Positions 34,490-42,901 of a stretch of 64,000 nucleotides of DNA are shown one piece after another (position 1 is the stretch's first letter; every line of letters starts with the position of its first letter). The position numbers were made by a program, and so were the translations under genes. Source of the DNA: Streptomyces sp. P3 (GTDB lineage: Bacteria > Actinomycetota > Actinomycetes > Streptomycetales > Streptomycetaceae); NCBI RefSeq assembly GCF_003032475.1, contig NZ_CP028369.1, positions 8,494,001-8,558,000 of the forward strand. The letters are read 5' to 3'. Below the pieces are notes generated by a model. It made no database searches, was not told where the DNA came from, and worked only from the letters and a program-made list of their open reading frames with translations.

Positions 34490-35071
34490 ATGGCGTTCCG
34501 TGGTCGGAAGGTGTGGCTGTGGCGGTGGCGGCGCAACCCGCTCAAGCGCCGCGCCGACGTGGTGGAGTCCTGGGTCGTGCTCGGCGTGTGGGCGCTGACC
34601 GTACTCGCCGGGGTTCTGGGGGGATGGGCGACGGCGGGGTCAGTCGAGGACGGTCTCGCGCGCGAGCGCGTCGAGTGGCGGCCGCTGATGGGCCGTCTGA
34701 CCGACCGGGCTCCCGGCACGCCCGCCGCGAGCGGGTCCGCGAGCGGCGACCGCGTGTGGGCGAGGGTGGGCTGGACGGGGCCGGACGGCTCCGCGCACAC
34801 CGGTCAGGTCAGGGTCGGGCCGGGGAGCGCCGCCGGCACGCCCGTCACGGTCTGGACGGACACCCGGGGCCGCATGGTGACCGAACCCGTCGGCGCAGAC
34901 CAGGCCAGACTTCGGGCGGCGCTCGTCGGCGGTGTGGCGGGCCTCGGAGTGGCGACGCTGCCTTTCGCGGGCGGCCGCGTCCTGCGCGGTCGTCTGGAAC
35001 GCCGCCGAGTCGCCCAGTGGGACATCGACTGGGCCCGCTTCGACGCCCTGCGGGGACGTCCGGCGGGTTGA
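34490..35071 (+). CDS. Rv1733c-family membrane protein
   Basis: This 193-residue protein has a basic N-terminus (WRWRRNPLKRRAD), a first membrane helix (SWVVLGVWALTVLAGVLGGW), an extracytoplasmic domain (WARVGWTGPDGSAHTGQVRV, TPVTVWTDTRGRMVTEP) and a second helix (ALVGGVAGLGVATLPF) followed by a basic tail. This is the layout of the mycobacterial Rv1733c family, which is common in Streptomyces. The ATG at 34490 is preferred over the one at 34481 because GAGGAGG is 9 nt upstream of it. Function is unknown. Confidence 0.88.
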   Translation: MAFRGRKVWLWRWRRNPLKRRADVVESWVVLGVWALTVLAGVLGGWATAGSVEDGLARERVEWRPLMGRLTDRAPGTPAASGSASGDRVWARVGWTGPDGSAHTGQVRVGPGSAAGTPVTVWTDTRGRMVTEPVGADQARLRAALVGGVAGLGVATLPFAGGRVLRGRLERRRVAQWDIDWARFDALRGRPAG

Positions 35072-35177
35072 CCGCGGGTCGACCCGCCCGGCGGGCCGGC
35101 TCACCCGGCCCTCGCCCTCGCAGGGTTTCGGCACGGGCCGCTCCGCTGTCCTTCCTATGCCCTACGTCCCCACTTCC

Positions 35178-37337
35178 CTACGTCGTTTCCACCACCCTGC
35201 GGCACAGTCGCAGCAGTTCCTCGTCCACGGGGACGTCGTGGCTGCCGTGTCCGCCGGGCCGGGCGGTGTGGCGGCGGGGAGCGGTGAGTTCTGAGGCGGC
35301 CAGGTCCCGCAGGGGGGCGGCGCGGGAGCCCAGGGACGTGAGGCAGGCGGCGACGGCCGGGCGGGAACGGGGATGCTCCGTCCAGGCGGAGCGCAGCGCC
35401 GCGACGACCGTCGGGTCCGCCTCGCCGGTGATCTCGCAGACGGCGCACGCGGCGGCCGTGCTCACCGCGCCGCCGTCCGCCTCGACGGTGTGGCGCAGTG
35501 CGTGCAGCGCCGTGCGGGCAGCCGGGCCGAGCCGGGACAGCGAGCGCGCGGCGAGCACCTGGCGCGATGCCTCCCTGCGCCCCAACTCCCGCAGCAACAC
35601 GGGCAGGACGACGGCCGGGTCGCCCTCGACGGCCCACAGGGTGTCCGCCGCCGCGAGCGCGTGCTCACCGTCCAGCAGGGCCCGCAGCGAGGGCGCCGCC
35701 TCACGCGCGGCCCCGCCCAAGGCGGCCAGGGCGGAGAGGAGGGCAGGCACGAGCCGTCCCCCGGCGGCGGGACGGGCGCCGTCCAGCAGGCGCAGCACCA
35801 CGGGCAGGGACTGGGCGTCGCGCAGGGCCCGCAGCGCGGACACCAGGGGCGTCGCAGTGTCGGGCGCGTCCAGGGGCACGGCGGCGAGCGCCCGCCGCAC
35901 CACCGGCGTGAGCGGCGCCGCCCGGGCGCCGAGTGCGGAGACCGCCGCTCCGAGGTCCCGGGGAACGACCGGGCCCGCCACCACCCGGGCCAGCAGGGGC
36001 ACGGCCCGCGGGTCTCCGGTCCGGGCCAGGGCCCGGAGCGCTCCGCCGAGCAGGGGAGCCTCACAGGGCCACCGCTGGACCCACCGGTCGGGGCGCGCGA
36101 CGGCCAGCGCGTGGAGCCGGTCGGCGGCCGGGGCGGCCAGCGCGAACAGTTCGGCGAGGACGGCCACGGTGATGTCGCGCAGCCGGCCCTCCTCCTCGGC
36201 TTCCCGGTCCCGCAGTTGCTCCCCGAGCAGGGCGATCGTGCGGCTGTGGTCGCCGCGCCGTTCACGCACCAGCGCGGCGGCCAGCAGTACGGCGTTGCAC
36301 CGGTCGACGGGTCCCGCGCCCGCCAACTGGCCGTGCAGCAGGGCGATCCGGTCGGCCGGCCGGTCGTCGAGCGCCGAGTGCAGGGTGCGCAGCAGGCGGT
36401 TCCCCTCCTCGTCGGAGGGGCGCAGCCGCCGTATCCGGTCGACGAGGGAGTGCACGGCGGCCGCACCCGCCGCTCCCGGGCGGCAGGGGCGGTCGGCGGA
36501 ACGCTCATCGAGCAGGCGCAGGACCACGGGCACCAGATCGCCCGGGAGCCGCTCGGGTGCGCAGACGGCGAGCTGGCCCAGCGCGGCGAGCCGCGGTCCC
36601 GGCCCGTGAGCCGGCCCGCTCCGCGCGACGAGGAGGTCCACGGCCTCGGCCGCCCGACCCGGATGCCGTCGCGCGAAGTGACCCAGGCACTCGACGAGGG
36701 CGACCACCAGCCGCTCGTCCCGCTCGAGCGCGAGGCGCTCGCGCAACAGCCCCAGGACGCGCGGCGGTTCGTCGAGGAACCGCACCACGGCCGTGGCCGC
36801 CGCCCGGCGGACCGCCGGGTCGACGTCCGCGGTCAGCCGGACGAAGACCTCCGCCCCCGCCCGGACCGCAGTCTCCGCCGCCGCCCGGACCGCAGTCTCC
36901 GCATCCGCCCGGACCACAGCCTCCGCATCCGCCCGGACCACAGCCTGCGCACCCACGCCTGGCGGGCCTGCCGCTTCCACGCCCGCCGGTCCCGCGCCCA
37001 CTGCTGCCCGGGCCGCCGGATCAGCCCCCGCGACCGCCGCCCCCTCGGCCCCCTCGACGGGCGTGCCCTCCCCGATGCTCACCAACAGGTCGAGCAGCAC
37101 GCCCCGTTCCGGCACCCGTTCGTCCGCGGCCAGCACGAGCAGAAACGGAACGCAGGCGAGCGTCGAGTCGTACACCCGCCCCTCCTGGTGCACCGCGCCG
37201 TACATGCCGTCCAGCGCGGCGGCCCGGGCGAGCGGCTCCGCGGAGGTGAGGCCTCGGAGCAGTTCCGGCACGTCCCGGGCGCTGCCGTGCGCGTGCCGCA
37301 GTGAGGCCCAGTCGACCTCGTCGATCCCCGTGAACAC
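35178..37337 (-). CDS. HEAT-repeat protein
   Basis: The 719-residue protein is built of alpha-alpha repeats (for example DPAVRRAAATAVVRFLDEPPRV, RLAALGQLAVCAPERL, RRALAAVPLDAPDTATPLVSALRAL), as in HEAT/PBS-lyase repeat scaffolds. The GTG at 37337 gives MFTGIDEVDWASLRHAHGSA, the usual start of this family in Streptomyces, and has GGGGGAGG 5 nt upstream. Residues about 130-165 are a run of eight-residue repeats encoded by a 24-bp tandem repeat at 36851-36946. It probably acts as a cytoplasmic protein-binding scaffold; the partner is unknown. Confidence 0.85.
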   Translation of the reverse strand: MFTGIDEVDWASLRHAHGSARDVPELLRGLTSAEPLARAAALDGMYGAVHQEGRVYDSTLACVPFLLVLAADERVPERGVLLDLLVSIGEGTPVEGAEGAAVAGADPAARAAVGAGPAGVEAAGPPGVGAQAVVRADAEAVVRADAETAVRAAAETAVRAGAEVFVRLTADVDPAVRRAAATAVVRFLDEPPRVLGLLRERLALERDERLVVALVECLGHFARRHPGRAAEAVDLLVARSGPAHGPGPRLAALGQLAVCAPERLPGDLVPVVLRLLDERSADRPCRPGAAGAAAVHSLVDRIRRLRPSDEEGNRLLRTLHSALDDRPADRIALLHGQLAGAGPVDRCNAVLLAAALVRERRGDHSRTIALLGEQLRDREAEEEGRLRDITVAVLAELFALAAPAADRLHALAVARPDRWVQRWPCEAPLLGGALRALARTGDPRAVPLLARVVAGPVVPRDLGAAVSALGARAAPLTPVVRRALAAVPLDAPDTATPLVSALRALRDAQSLPVVLRLLDGARPAAGGRLVPALLSALAALGGAAREAAPSLRALLDGEHALAAADTLWAVEGDPAVVLPVLLRELGRREASRQVLAARSLSRLGPAARTALHALRHTVEADGGAVSTAAACAVCEITGEADPTVVAALRSAWTEHPRSRPAVAACLTSLGSRAAPLRDLAASELTAPRRHTARPGGHGSHDVPVDEELLRLCRRVVETT
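36851..36946. repeat. four 24-bp tandem repeats inside the HEAT-repeat gene
   Basis: Four contiguous 24-bp units (36851-36874, 36875-36898, 36899-36922, 36923-36946) differ at a few positions; the last two are identical. Because 24 is a multiple of three, copy number changes would keep the reading frame. Confidence 0.9.
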
Positions 37338-37427
37338 GTTGTCCTCCCCCGGACGAGGTGCCAGAAGTGCCAACTACTCATGAGTCTGCACCACTTCACC
37401 GATGACGAAGCGGAATCGAGCGATGAC

Positions 37428-39200
37428 TCACAGGAGGGAGGAACCGTCCGGATGGCTCCGCTCGAGGATTCCGCCGAGATCGGCGCCGTCCGGAAGGGTG
37501 CCGAAGGCGTGTCCCCAGTCGCCGCCCAGTCGGGTCGCGCAGAAGGCGTCGGCGACGGCAGGCGGGGCGTACCGGACTAGGAGGGAGCCCTGCAGGGTGA
37601 GGGCCATCTGCTCGACCAGCCGGCGGGCGCCGGCCGGCGTAGCCTCGCCCAGCCCGGTGCGCAGCCGTGCGACGGCCGCGTCGAGACGGGCGTCCGCCCC
37701 CCGCGCCAGGGCGAGTTCACCGAACAGGGCTTCCGCGGTCGCCGGCTCGCGAGTCAACGCCCGCAGCACATCAAGGGCGTTGACGTTGCCCGAGCCCTCC
37801 CAGACGGACAGCAGGGGCGCTTCGCGGTAGTGCCGGGGCATGCCCGAGTCCTCCACGTAGCCGTTGCCGCCGAGACACTCCAGGGCCTCGGCGGTGAAGG
37901 CCGGCCCCCGCTTGGTCACCCAGTACTTGCCGACGGCGGTCGCGATCCGACGGAAGGCCTGCTCACCGGCGTCGCCGCGCGCCGCTCGGTCGGCCGCGCC
38001 CGCCAGCCGCAGCGTGAGCGTGGTGGCGGCCTCCGATTCCAGCGCCAGATCGGCCAGCACGTTGCGCATCAACGGCTGGTCGAACAGCCGCGCCCCGAAC
38101 GCGCTGCGGTGGCGCGCATGATGCCCCGCCTCGACGAGCGTCTTGCGCATCAGCGTCGCCGACATCATCACGCAGTCCAGCCGTGTGCAGTTGACCATCT
38201 CGATGATGGTCTTGACGCCCTGCCCCTCCGGCCCGACCAGCCACGCCACGGTCCCGTCGAACTCGGGCTCGGAGGACGCGTTGGAGCGGTTGCCGAGTTT
38301 CTCCTTCAGCCGCTGGACGCGGAAGGTGTTGCGCGTGCCGTCCGGCAGCACGCGCGGGACGAGGAAGCAGGACAGGCCGCCGGGCGCCTGGGCCAGCACC
38401 AGGAACAGGTCGCACATCGGCGCGGACGTGAACCACTTGTGCCCGCGCAGGGTGTACAGCCCGGGCTCCGCCGTAGGCGTGGCCGCGGTCGTGTTCGTGC
38501 GGACGTCGGAGCCGCCCTGCTTCTCGGTCATCCCCATGCCGGCGAGCAGCCCGCGCTTCTCGGCCGGCGGTCGCAGCCCCGGGTCGTACGTGCGGCTGGT
38601 GAGCAGCGGTTCGTAGACCGCGGCCAGCTCCGGCCGGCGTCGCAGTGCGGGGACGGCCGCGTACGTCATCGAGGTGGGGCAGCCGTGCCCGGCGTCCGTG
38701 TGCCCCCACGCCAGCCCACCCGCCGTGCGTGCCACGTGGGCGCCGGGCCGGTCGTCGGCCCAGGGCGCCCCGGCCAGCCCTTCGGCGACGGCGACCCGCA
38801 TCAGCTCGTGCCAGCTGGGATGGAAGTCGACCTCGTCGACGCGATGGCCGTACCGGTCGTGCGTGCGCAGCACGGGCTCGTGCCGGTTGGCCAGCTCGCC
38901 CCACTCCTGCGCCTCGACGCCGCCGGCCAGGAGACCGATCCGGCGCACGTCCGCCTCCGCCCACCCCGCGCCCTCGCGGCGGAGTCCCTCCAGCAGGGCG
39001 GCGTCCTCGGAGGCGTCGTACGGAGCGAGCGGCGGCGGCTGATTGGTGACGTCGTGCGTCACCTGCGACGGGACGGGCGGCAGGGGCGCCGACTGCGACT
39101 GCGACGTCGACCGCGACTCCTGCCGGTCCTGTTCCCGGTTCTGTTCGCGGTCTTGGTCCTGGCTCTGGTTGCGCTGGCTCTGGGCGGGTGTCTGGGACAT
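37428..39200 (-). CDS. acyl-CoA dehydrogenase, AidB-like
   Basis: The 590-residue protein has the acyl-CoA dehydrogenase core with AidB-type sequence: GMGMTEKQGGSDVRTNTT, LRGHKWFTSAPMCDLFLVLAQ, RLKEKLGNRSNASSE and ECLGGNGYVEDSGMPRHYREAPLLSVWEGSGN. E. coli AidB is an FAD protein of the adaptive response to alkylation. The first 60 residues are a Gln/Arg/Asp/Ser-rich disordered extension absent from E. coli AidB. The ATG at 39200 is used. It is divergent from a paaX-type gene over 73 bp with an inverted repeat between, so the PaaX protein may control it. Confidence 0.88.
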   Translation of the reverse strand: MSQTPAQSQRNQSQDQDREQNREQDRQESRSTSQSQSAPLPPVPSQVTHDVTNQPPPLAPYDASEDAALLEGLRREGAGWAEADVRRIGLLAGGVEAQEWGELANRHEPVLRTHDRYGHRVDEVDFHPSWHELMRVAVAEGLAGAPWADDRPGAHVARTAGGLAWGHTDAGHGCPTSMTYAAVPALRRRPELAAVYEPLLTSRTYDPGLRPPAEKRGLLAGMGMTEKQGGSDVRTNTTAATPTAEPGLYTLRGHKWFTSAPMCDLFLVLAQAPGGLSCFLVPRVLPDGTRNTFRVQRLKEKLGNRSNASSEPEFDGTVAWLVGPEGQGVKTIIEMVNCTRLDCVMMSATLMRKTLVEAGHHARHRSAFGARLFDQPLMRNVLADLALESEAATTLTLRLAGAADRAARGDAGEQAFRRIATAVGKYWVTKRGPAFTAEALECLGGNGYVEDSGMPRHYREAPLLSVWEGSGNVNALDVLRALTREPATAEALFGELALARGADARLDAAVARLRTGLGEATPAGARRLVEQMALTLQGSLLVRYAPPAVADAFCATRLGGDWGHAFGTLPDGADLGGILERSHPDGSSLL

Positions 39201-39209
39201 GCGACCATG

Positions 39210-39243
39210 TTGCACTTTGCCGACAGTCGCAGCAATAGTGCAA
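39210..39243. promoter_or_regulatory. inverted repeat TTGCACT-N20-AGTGCAA
   Basis: TTGCACT at 39210-39216 and AGTGCAA at 39237-39243 form a perfect inverted repeat centred in the 73-bp space between the divergent AidB-like and PaaX genes. It is a good candidate operator for the PaaX-type protein. Confidence 0.55.
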
Positions 39244-39273
39244 TACGCGCAGGCGCACGTACAGTACGGTCCT

Positions 39274-40032
39274 ATGCGGAGCAACGTGTCGGCGCAGTCC
39301 GGTGAGGTCGAGGTCGACCTGCCCCCGCTGTCCGCACGGTCGGTGGTCCTGAGCCTGCTGCTGGGCTCGCACCCGCCCGAACTGGCCGCGAGGGATCTGG
39401 TGCGCGGGGTGGAGCCGTTCGGTGTCGGCGGATCGACGGTGCGGGCGGCGCTGAGTCGGATGGTCGCCGCGGGCGATCTGCGCCGGACCGACGGCGTCTA
39501 CCGTCTGAGCGACCGGCTGCTGGAGCGCCGACGACGCCAGGACGACGCCCTTCACCCGGACACGCGCGCGTGGGACGGCGACTGGGAGATGGCCGTGATC
39601 ACCGCGACCGGTCGCGGCCCGACGGAACGGGCCGAACTGCGCACCAGGCTGAGCGCCCTGCGGCTCGCCGAGCTCCGCGAGGGCGTCTGGCTGCGGCCGG
39701 CGAACCTGAGCCGGTCCTGGCCCGTGGAGCCGGACGCGGTTCTGCAGTACTTCGTCACTCGGCCCGCGACGCCCGCCCGCGAGCTGGCCGCGAGCCTGTG
39801 GCCGCTCGACGCGTGGGCGCGGACGGCGCGGGCTCTGCTGGCCCACGTCGAGCGGGCGCGAGGGTCCGCCGACCGGTTCACGGCGCTCGCGGCGGTGGTA
39901 CGGCATCTGCTGGCCGATCCGGTGCTGCCCGCCGCGCTCCTGCCCGCCGACTGGCCGGGTCCGGTCCTGCGCAGCGCCTACGAGCGTTACCGGCGCGAGA
40001 TCGCCGCCACGGCGGCCGGGCCGGGCCGGTAG
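39274..40032 (+). CDS. PaaX-family transcriptional regulator
   Basis: A 252-residue protein with N-terminal winged HTH (ARSVVLSLLLGSHPPELAARDLV, STVRAALSRMVAAGDLRRT) and the PaaX C-terminal part (DWEMAVITATGRGPTERAELRTRLSALRLAELREGVWLRPAN). PaaX of E. coli represses phenylacetate catabolism and senses phenylacetyl-CoA; actinobacterial relatives control various acyl-CoA pathways. The ATG at 39274 has no clear ribosome site, so the mRNA may be leaderless. The divergent neighbour encodes an acyl-CoA dehydrogenase-like protein, fitting acyl-CoA sensing. Confidence 0.9.
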   Translation: MRSNVSAQSGEVEVDLPPLSARSVVLSLLLGSHPPELAARDLVRGVEPFGVGGSTVRAALSRMVAAGDLRRTDGVYRLSDRLLERRRRQDDALHPDTRAWDGDWEMAVITATGRGPTERAELRTRLSALRLAELREGVWLRPANLSRSWPVEPDAVLQYFVTRPATPARELAASLWPLDAWARTARALLAHVERARGSADRFTALAAVVRHLLADPVLPAALLPADWPGPVLRSAYERYRREIAATAAGPGR

Positions 40033-40038
40033 GCCGGG

Positions 40039-40080
40039 CGGCCGTGCGAAGCGTCGTGCGGGGACGCTTCGTACGGCCGC
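40039..40080. terminator. 17-bp stem terminator between paaX and pectate lyase genes
   Basis: GCGGCCGTGCGAAGCGT (40039-40055) pairs with ACGCTTCGTACGGCCGC (40064-40080) with a single mismatch and an 8-nt loop, between convergent genes. Confidence 0.8.
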
Positions 40081-40125
40081 CGTCTCACCGTGGGGGGTGG
40101 TGGGGGAACCGGCGGGCCCGGCGGA

Positions 40126-40944
40126 TCACCGGTAGGTGATGTCGGAGGACGAGTACTTGCAGTACGTCCCGTCCGCGTTGCTGCCGTTGGTGGTCGGCTC
40201 CTTGCCGGTGTTGTTGCCGATGTACTTCTGGCAGGGAGTGATCTTCTTGCTGCTGTCCCCGACGATGGTGATCTTCCTGAGTGTGGCGCTGTCGCCGTAG
40301 TTGGTGTTGATGCCGACGAGCTTGTTGCCCTTGTACGTCGCCTCGATGGTGTTGAGATTGATCGTGCGCTTGTACTGGCCGCTCTTGCAGTTGCCGCAAC
40401 TGCGCACGAAGGTCCCGAAGTTCTTCACGGCGAAGTTGGAGACGTTCAGCGTGCCGCCGCCGTTGAACTGGAACACCTTGTCGCTGGCCTCCTTCGCCCC
40501 GCCGCCGGAGACGGTGTAGACGTTGGACGACGAGGAGCCGAGGAAGGTCGCCGCGTCCTCGCCGACGTCCTCCCACCACACGTTCTGCAGGGTGCAGCTG
40601 CCGAGGCAGTGGATGCCGTCGGCGGCGGGCGCGCCGATGATGACGTTCTTCAGGACGGCGCCGGGCTTGAGCTCCAGGATCGGGTCCTGGTCCTCGTTCT
40701 GGCCGCCGCTGCCGAGGTCGCCGCTGCCGTAGAGGCGCTGCATCCCGTAGTCCTTGGTGCCGGAGACCGTGATGGTGGCGGTCACCGGTTTGCTGCTGGT
40801 GGGGGTGGGCCAGGTGGCGGCGGCCGCGGGGGTGAGCGCCCCGCTAGTCATGATCATGCCAACCGTGAGGCCGATGGCGGCCAGCCCTCCGGTGAGGGCG
40901 CGCCCGCGGGTGTGAAGAGGTGCGGAAGCTGCCGGTGAAGTCAT
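40126..40944 (-). CDS. secreted pectate lyase, PL3 family
   Basis: The 272-residue precursor has a signal peptide (GGLAAIGLTVGMIMTSGAL, cleavage near AAAA44-T). The mature protein matches PL3 pectate lyases: EDQDPILELKPGAVLKNVIIG, GIHCLGSCTLQNVWWEDVGEDAATF, FVRSCGNCKSGQYKRTINL. These enzymes cut polygalacturonate by beta-elimination with calcium. The ATG at 40944 gives the whole signal. There is no extra binding module. It is divergent from a CBM2-linked esterase, and a GAAAGCGCTTGC palindrome lies upstream, pointing to carbon-source control of both plant-polymer genes. Confidence 0.92.
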   Translation of the reverse strand: MTSPAASAPLHTRGRALTGGLAAIGLTVGMIMTSGALTPAAAATWPTPTSSKPVTATITVSGTKDYGMQRLYGSGDLGSGGQNEDQDPILELKPGAVLKNVIIGAPAADGIHCLGSCTLQNVWWEDVGEDAATFLGSSSSNVYTVSGGGAKEASDKVFQFNGGGTLNVSNFAVKNFGTFVRSCGNCKSGQYKRTINLNTIEATYKGNKLVGINTNYGDSATLRKITIVGDSSKKITPCQKYIGNNTGKEPTTNGSNADGTYCKYSSSDITYR

Positions 40945-41373
40945 GTCCCGATGCCTTCTTCCAAGCGGTGAGGAGGATCAAGTATGTGAATGACTTACGC
41001 GAATCTGAACGGCTTGATCAAGCAGTGCGCCCTGTGTGGGGTTCGGCTGAGCGGCTCGGTCACACTGCTGAACGGAACGTAGGGGGCAAGCGCTTTCTAG
41101 TCAACGCTTCGCGCAGAACGTGTTCCGGCCGTCAGGGCTCCCTCCGGTCAAGTCGGGAAGTCGGGCGGGAGTTGGCGTGGGAGCGCTTCCATGACGGGCA
41201 TGTGCATGCCACCATGCGAGGCGGACGTGGCCCTGACGCCCCTGTCGGCCGCCGGCCCCGTCCACCCCGGCGGACCCGTCCTACCGAGCCTGCCGCTGCC
41301 TCCGCTTCGCCGGTCGGCCGCCCGCGGACCTCGTACGACGTCTCCCGAGCCTCTACCGGAAAGGGACAGCCAC
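40945..41373. promoter_or_regulatory. divergent region pectate lyase / esterase with two LacI-type operators
   Basis: Two operators of the GC-centred LacI type are visible: GCAAGCGCTTTC at 41086-41097 (GAAAGCGCTTGC on the minus strand) and TGGGAGCGCTTCCA at 41178-41191. The second differs by one base from TGGGAGCGCTCCCA, the site of CebR, the cellobiose-responsive repressor of Streptomyces. The region is otherwise non-coding. Confidence 0.65.
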
Positions 41374-42684
41374 ATGATCGATCGGGTCAACTCCCTCGGC
41401 AGGGCGCTGCGCCCCCTGTTAGGCGCCCTCCTGCTCCTGCTCACGGCCGCCCTTCTCACCGCTCCCGCCGCCTCCGCGGCGCCGAGGGCCGCCGCGCCGG
41501 TGCCCGCCGCCACACTGACCGAGGTCACCGGCTTCGGCACCAACCCCAGCAACCTCCAGATGTACGTCTACGCGCCGGCGAACGTCACCGCGCACCCGGC
41601 CGTACTCGTCGCGGTGCACTGGTGCGGAGGATCCGGACCCGCGATGCACTCCGGCACCGAGTACGCCCAACTGGCCGACCGGTACGGGTTCGTGATCGTG
41701 TACCCGTCCGTCACCCGCAGCAGCAAGTGTTTCGACGTCTCGTCGCCCCAGGCGCTCAGGCGCGGCGGCGGCAGTGACCCCGTCGGCGTCAAGTCGATGA
41801 TCGACTGGGTGACCGCCGCGTACGCCGCCGACACCGCCCGCGTCTACGCCACCGGCATCTCCTCCGGGGCGATGATGACCAACGTCCTGCTCGGTGACTA
41901 CCCCGACGTGTTCGCGGCCGGCTCCGCCTTCTCCGGCGTCCCCTTCGGCTGCTTCGCCACGTCCGACGGCTCCGAGTGGAACAGCGCCTGCTCCGGCGGC
42001 GGCGTCGTCCACACCGCGCAGGAGTGGGGCGACCTCGTGCGGGGGGCCTATCCGGGCTACACCGGGACCCGGCCGCGCATGCAGGTGTGGCACGGCACCG
42101 AGGACGACGTGCTGCGCTACCCCAACTTCGGCGAGGAGATCAAGCAGTGGACCAATGTCCGGGGCGTGAGCCAGACCCCGGCCGCCACCGACTCGCCCGC
42201 CTCCGGCTGGACCCGCACCCGCTACGGCGGCACCGGTGACCAGGCCCCGGTCGAGGCCGTCAGTCTGGGGGGCGTCGGGCACAACCTGTACGCCTGGGGC
42301 ATGGCCGCCCGCGTCCTGACCTTCTTCGGCCTGGACTCCGCCGGACCCACCCCGCAACCGCAGCCCACCGGCTGCAAGGTGACCGCGACGACCAGCGCCT
42401 GGAGCACCGGTCTGACCGCCTCCGTGACCCTCACCAACACCGGGTCGAGCGCGATCGACGGCTGGCGGCTCGGCTTCACGCTGCCCTCCGGCCAGACCAT
42501 CACCAACGGCTGGGGCGCCACGTACGCGCCGGCCTCCGGAGCGGTCACGGCCACGAACGCGACCTACAACGGCACACTCGCAGCCGGTGCGAGCGTCACC
42601 ATCGGCTACCAGGCCAACCACACCGGAAACAGCGCGGCGCCAGGTACTTTCACGCTCAACGGTGCTTCCTGCACGCGGAGTTGA
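41374..42684 (+). CDS. secreted CE1-type esterase (PHB depolymerase/feruloyl esterase family) with CBM2
   Basis: The 436-residue precursor has a signal peptide (LLGALLLLLTAALLTAPAASA). The catalytic domain shows LVAVHWCGGSG, the nucleophile elbow ATGISSGAMMTNV and the later VWHGTEDDVLRYPNF and GVGHNLYAW carrying acid and His. The last about 100 residues are a CBM2 cellulose-binding module (CKVTATTSAWSTGLTASVTL, GWRLGFTLPSGQ, closing Cys at the C-terminus). It probably removes acetyl or feruloyl groups from xylan. The ATG at 41374 follows AAGGGA; an ATG at 41191 lies inside the operator and is rejected. Codon 16 is TTA (41419-41421), so translation should depend on the bldA tRNA. Confidence 0.9.
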   Translation: MIDRVNSLGRALRPLLGALLLLLTAALLTAPAASAAPRAAAPVPAATLTEVTGFGTNPSNLQMYVYAPANVTAHPAVLVAVHWCGGSGPAMHSGTEYAQLADRYGFVIVYPSVTRSSKCFDVSSPQALRRGGGSDPVGVKSMIDWVTAAYAADTARVYATGISSGAMMTNVLLGDYPDVFAAGSAFSGVPFGCFATSDGSEWNSACSGGGVVHTAQEWGDLVRGAYPGYTGTRPRMQVWHGTEDDVLRYPNFGEEIKQWTNVRGVSQTPAATDSPASGWTRTRYGGTGDQAPVEAVSLGGVGHNLYAWGMAARVLTFFGLDSAGPTPQPQPTGCKVTATTSAWSTGLTASVTLTNTGSSAIDGWRLGFTLPSGQTITNGWGATYAPASGAVTATNATYNGTLAAGASVTIGYQANHTGNSAAPGTFTLNGASCTRS

Positions 42685-42690
42685 CGTTCG

Positions 42691-42719
42691 AGGAGCGGCC
42701 GGCGACCCCGGCCGCTCCT
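42691..42719. terminator. 12-bp perfect stem after the esterase gene
   Basis: AGGAGCGGCCGG (42691-42702) pairs with CCGGCCGCTCCT (42708-42719) over a 5-nt loop, a few bases after the esterase stop. Confidence 0.8.
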
Positions 42720-42834
42720 GGGGCACGCGTACGATCTCGGGAGTCCGGAGGAACCGCCCGACCGCGGCGGACGAAAGGAAAGGGCAACGGAGGAAGACCA
42801 CACTCCTTGCCACTTTCAACGTATAGCGCACCCG

Positions 42835-42854
42835 GGGGCTTGCGGCAAGACCCC
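42835..42854. promoter_or_regulatory. rifamycin-associated element (RAE) upstream of helR
   Basis: GGGGCTTGCGGCAAGACCCC is the inverted repeat known as the RAE, found upstream of rifamycin-resistance genes (rph, rox, arr, helR) in actinobacteria. A TATAGC-like -10 (42822-42827) precedes it. Its position 47 bp before the helR start fits induction by rifamycins. Confidence 0.85.
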
Positions 42855-42901
42855 CGTCGTACCGCAGAATCGCAGGCCGAGGCCCGAACCTGCGGAAATG
42901 A

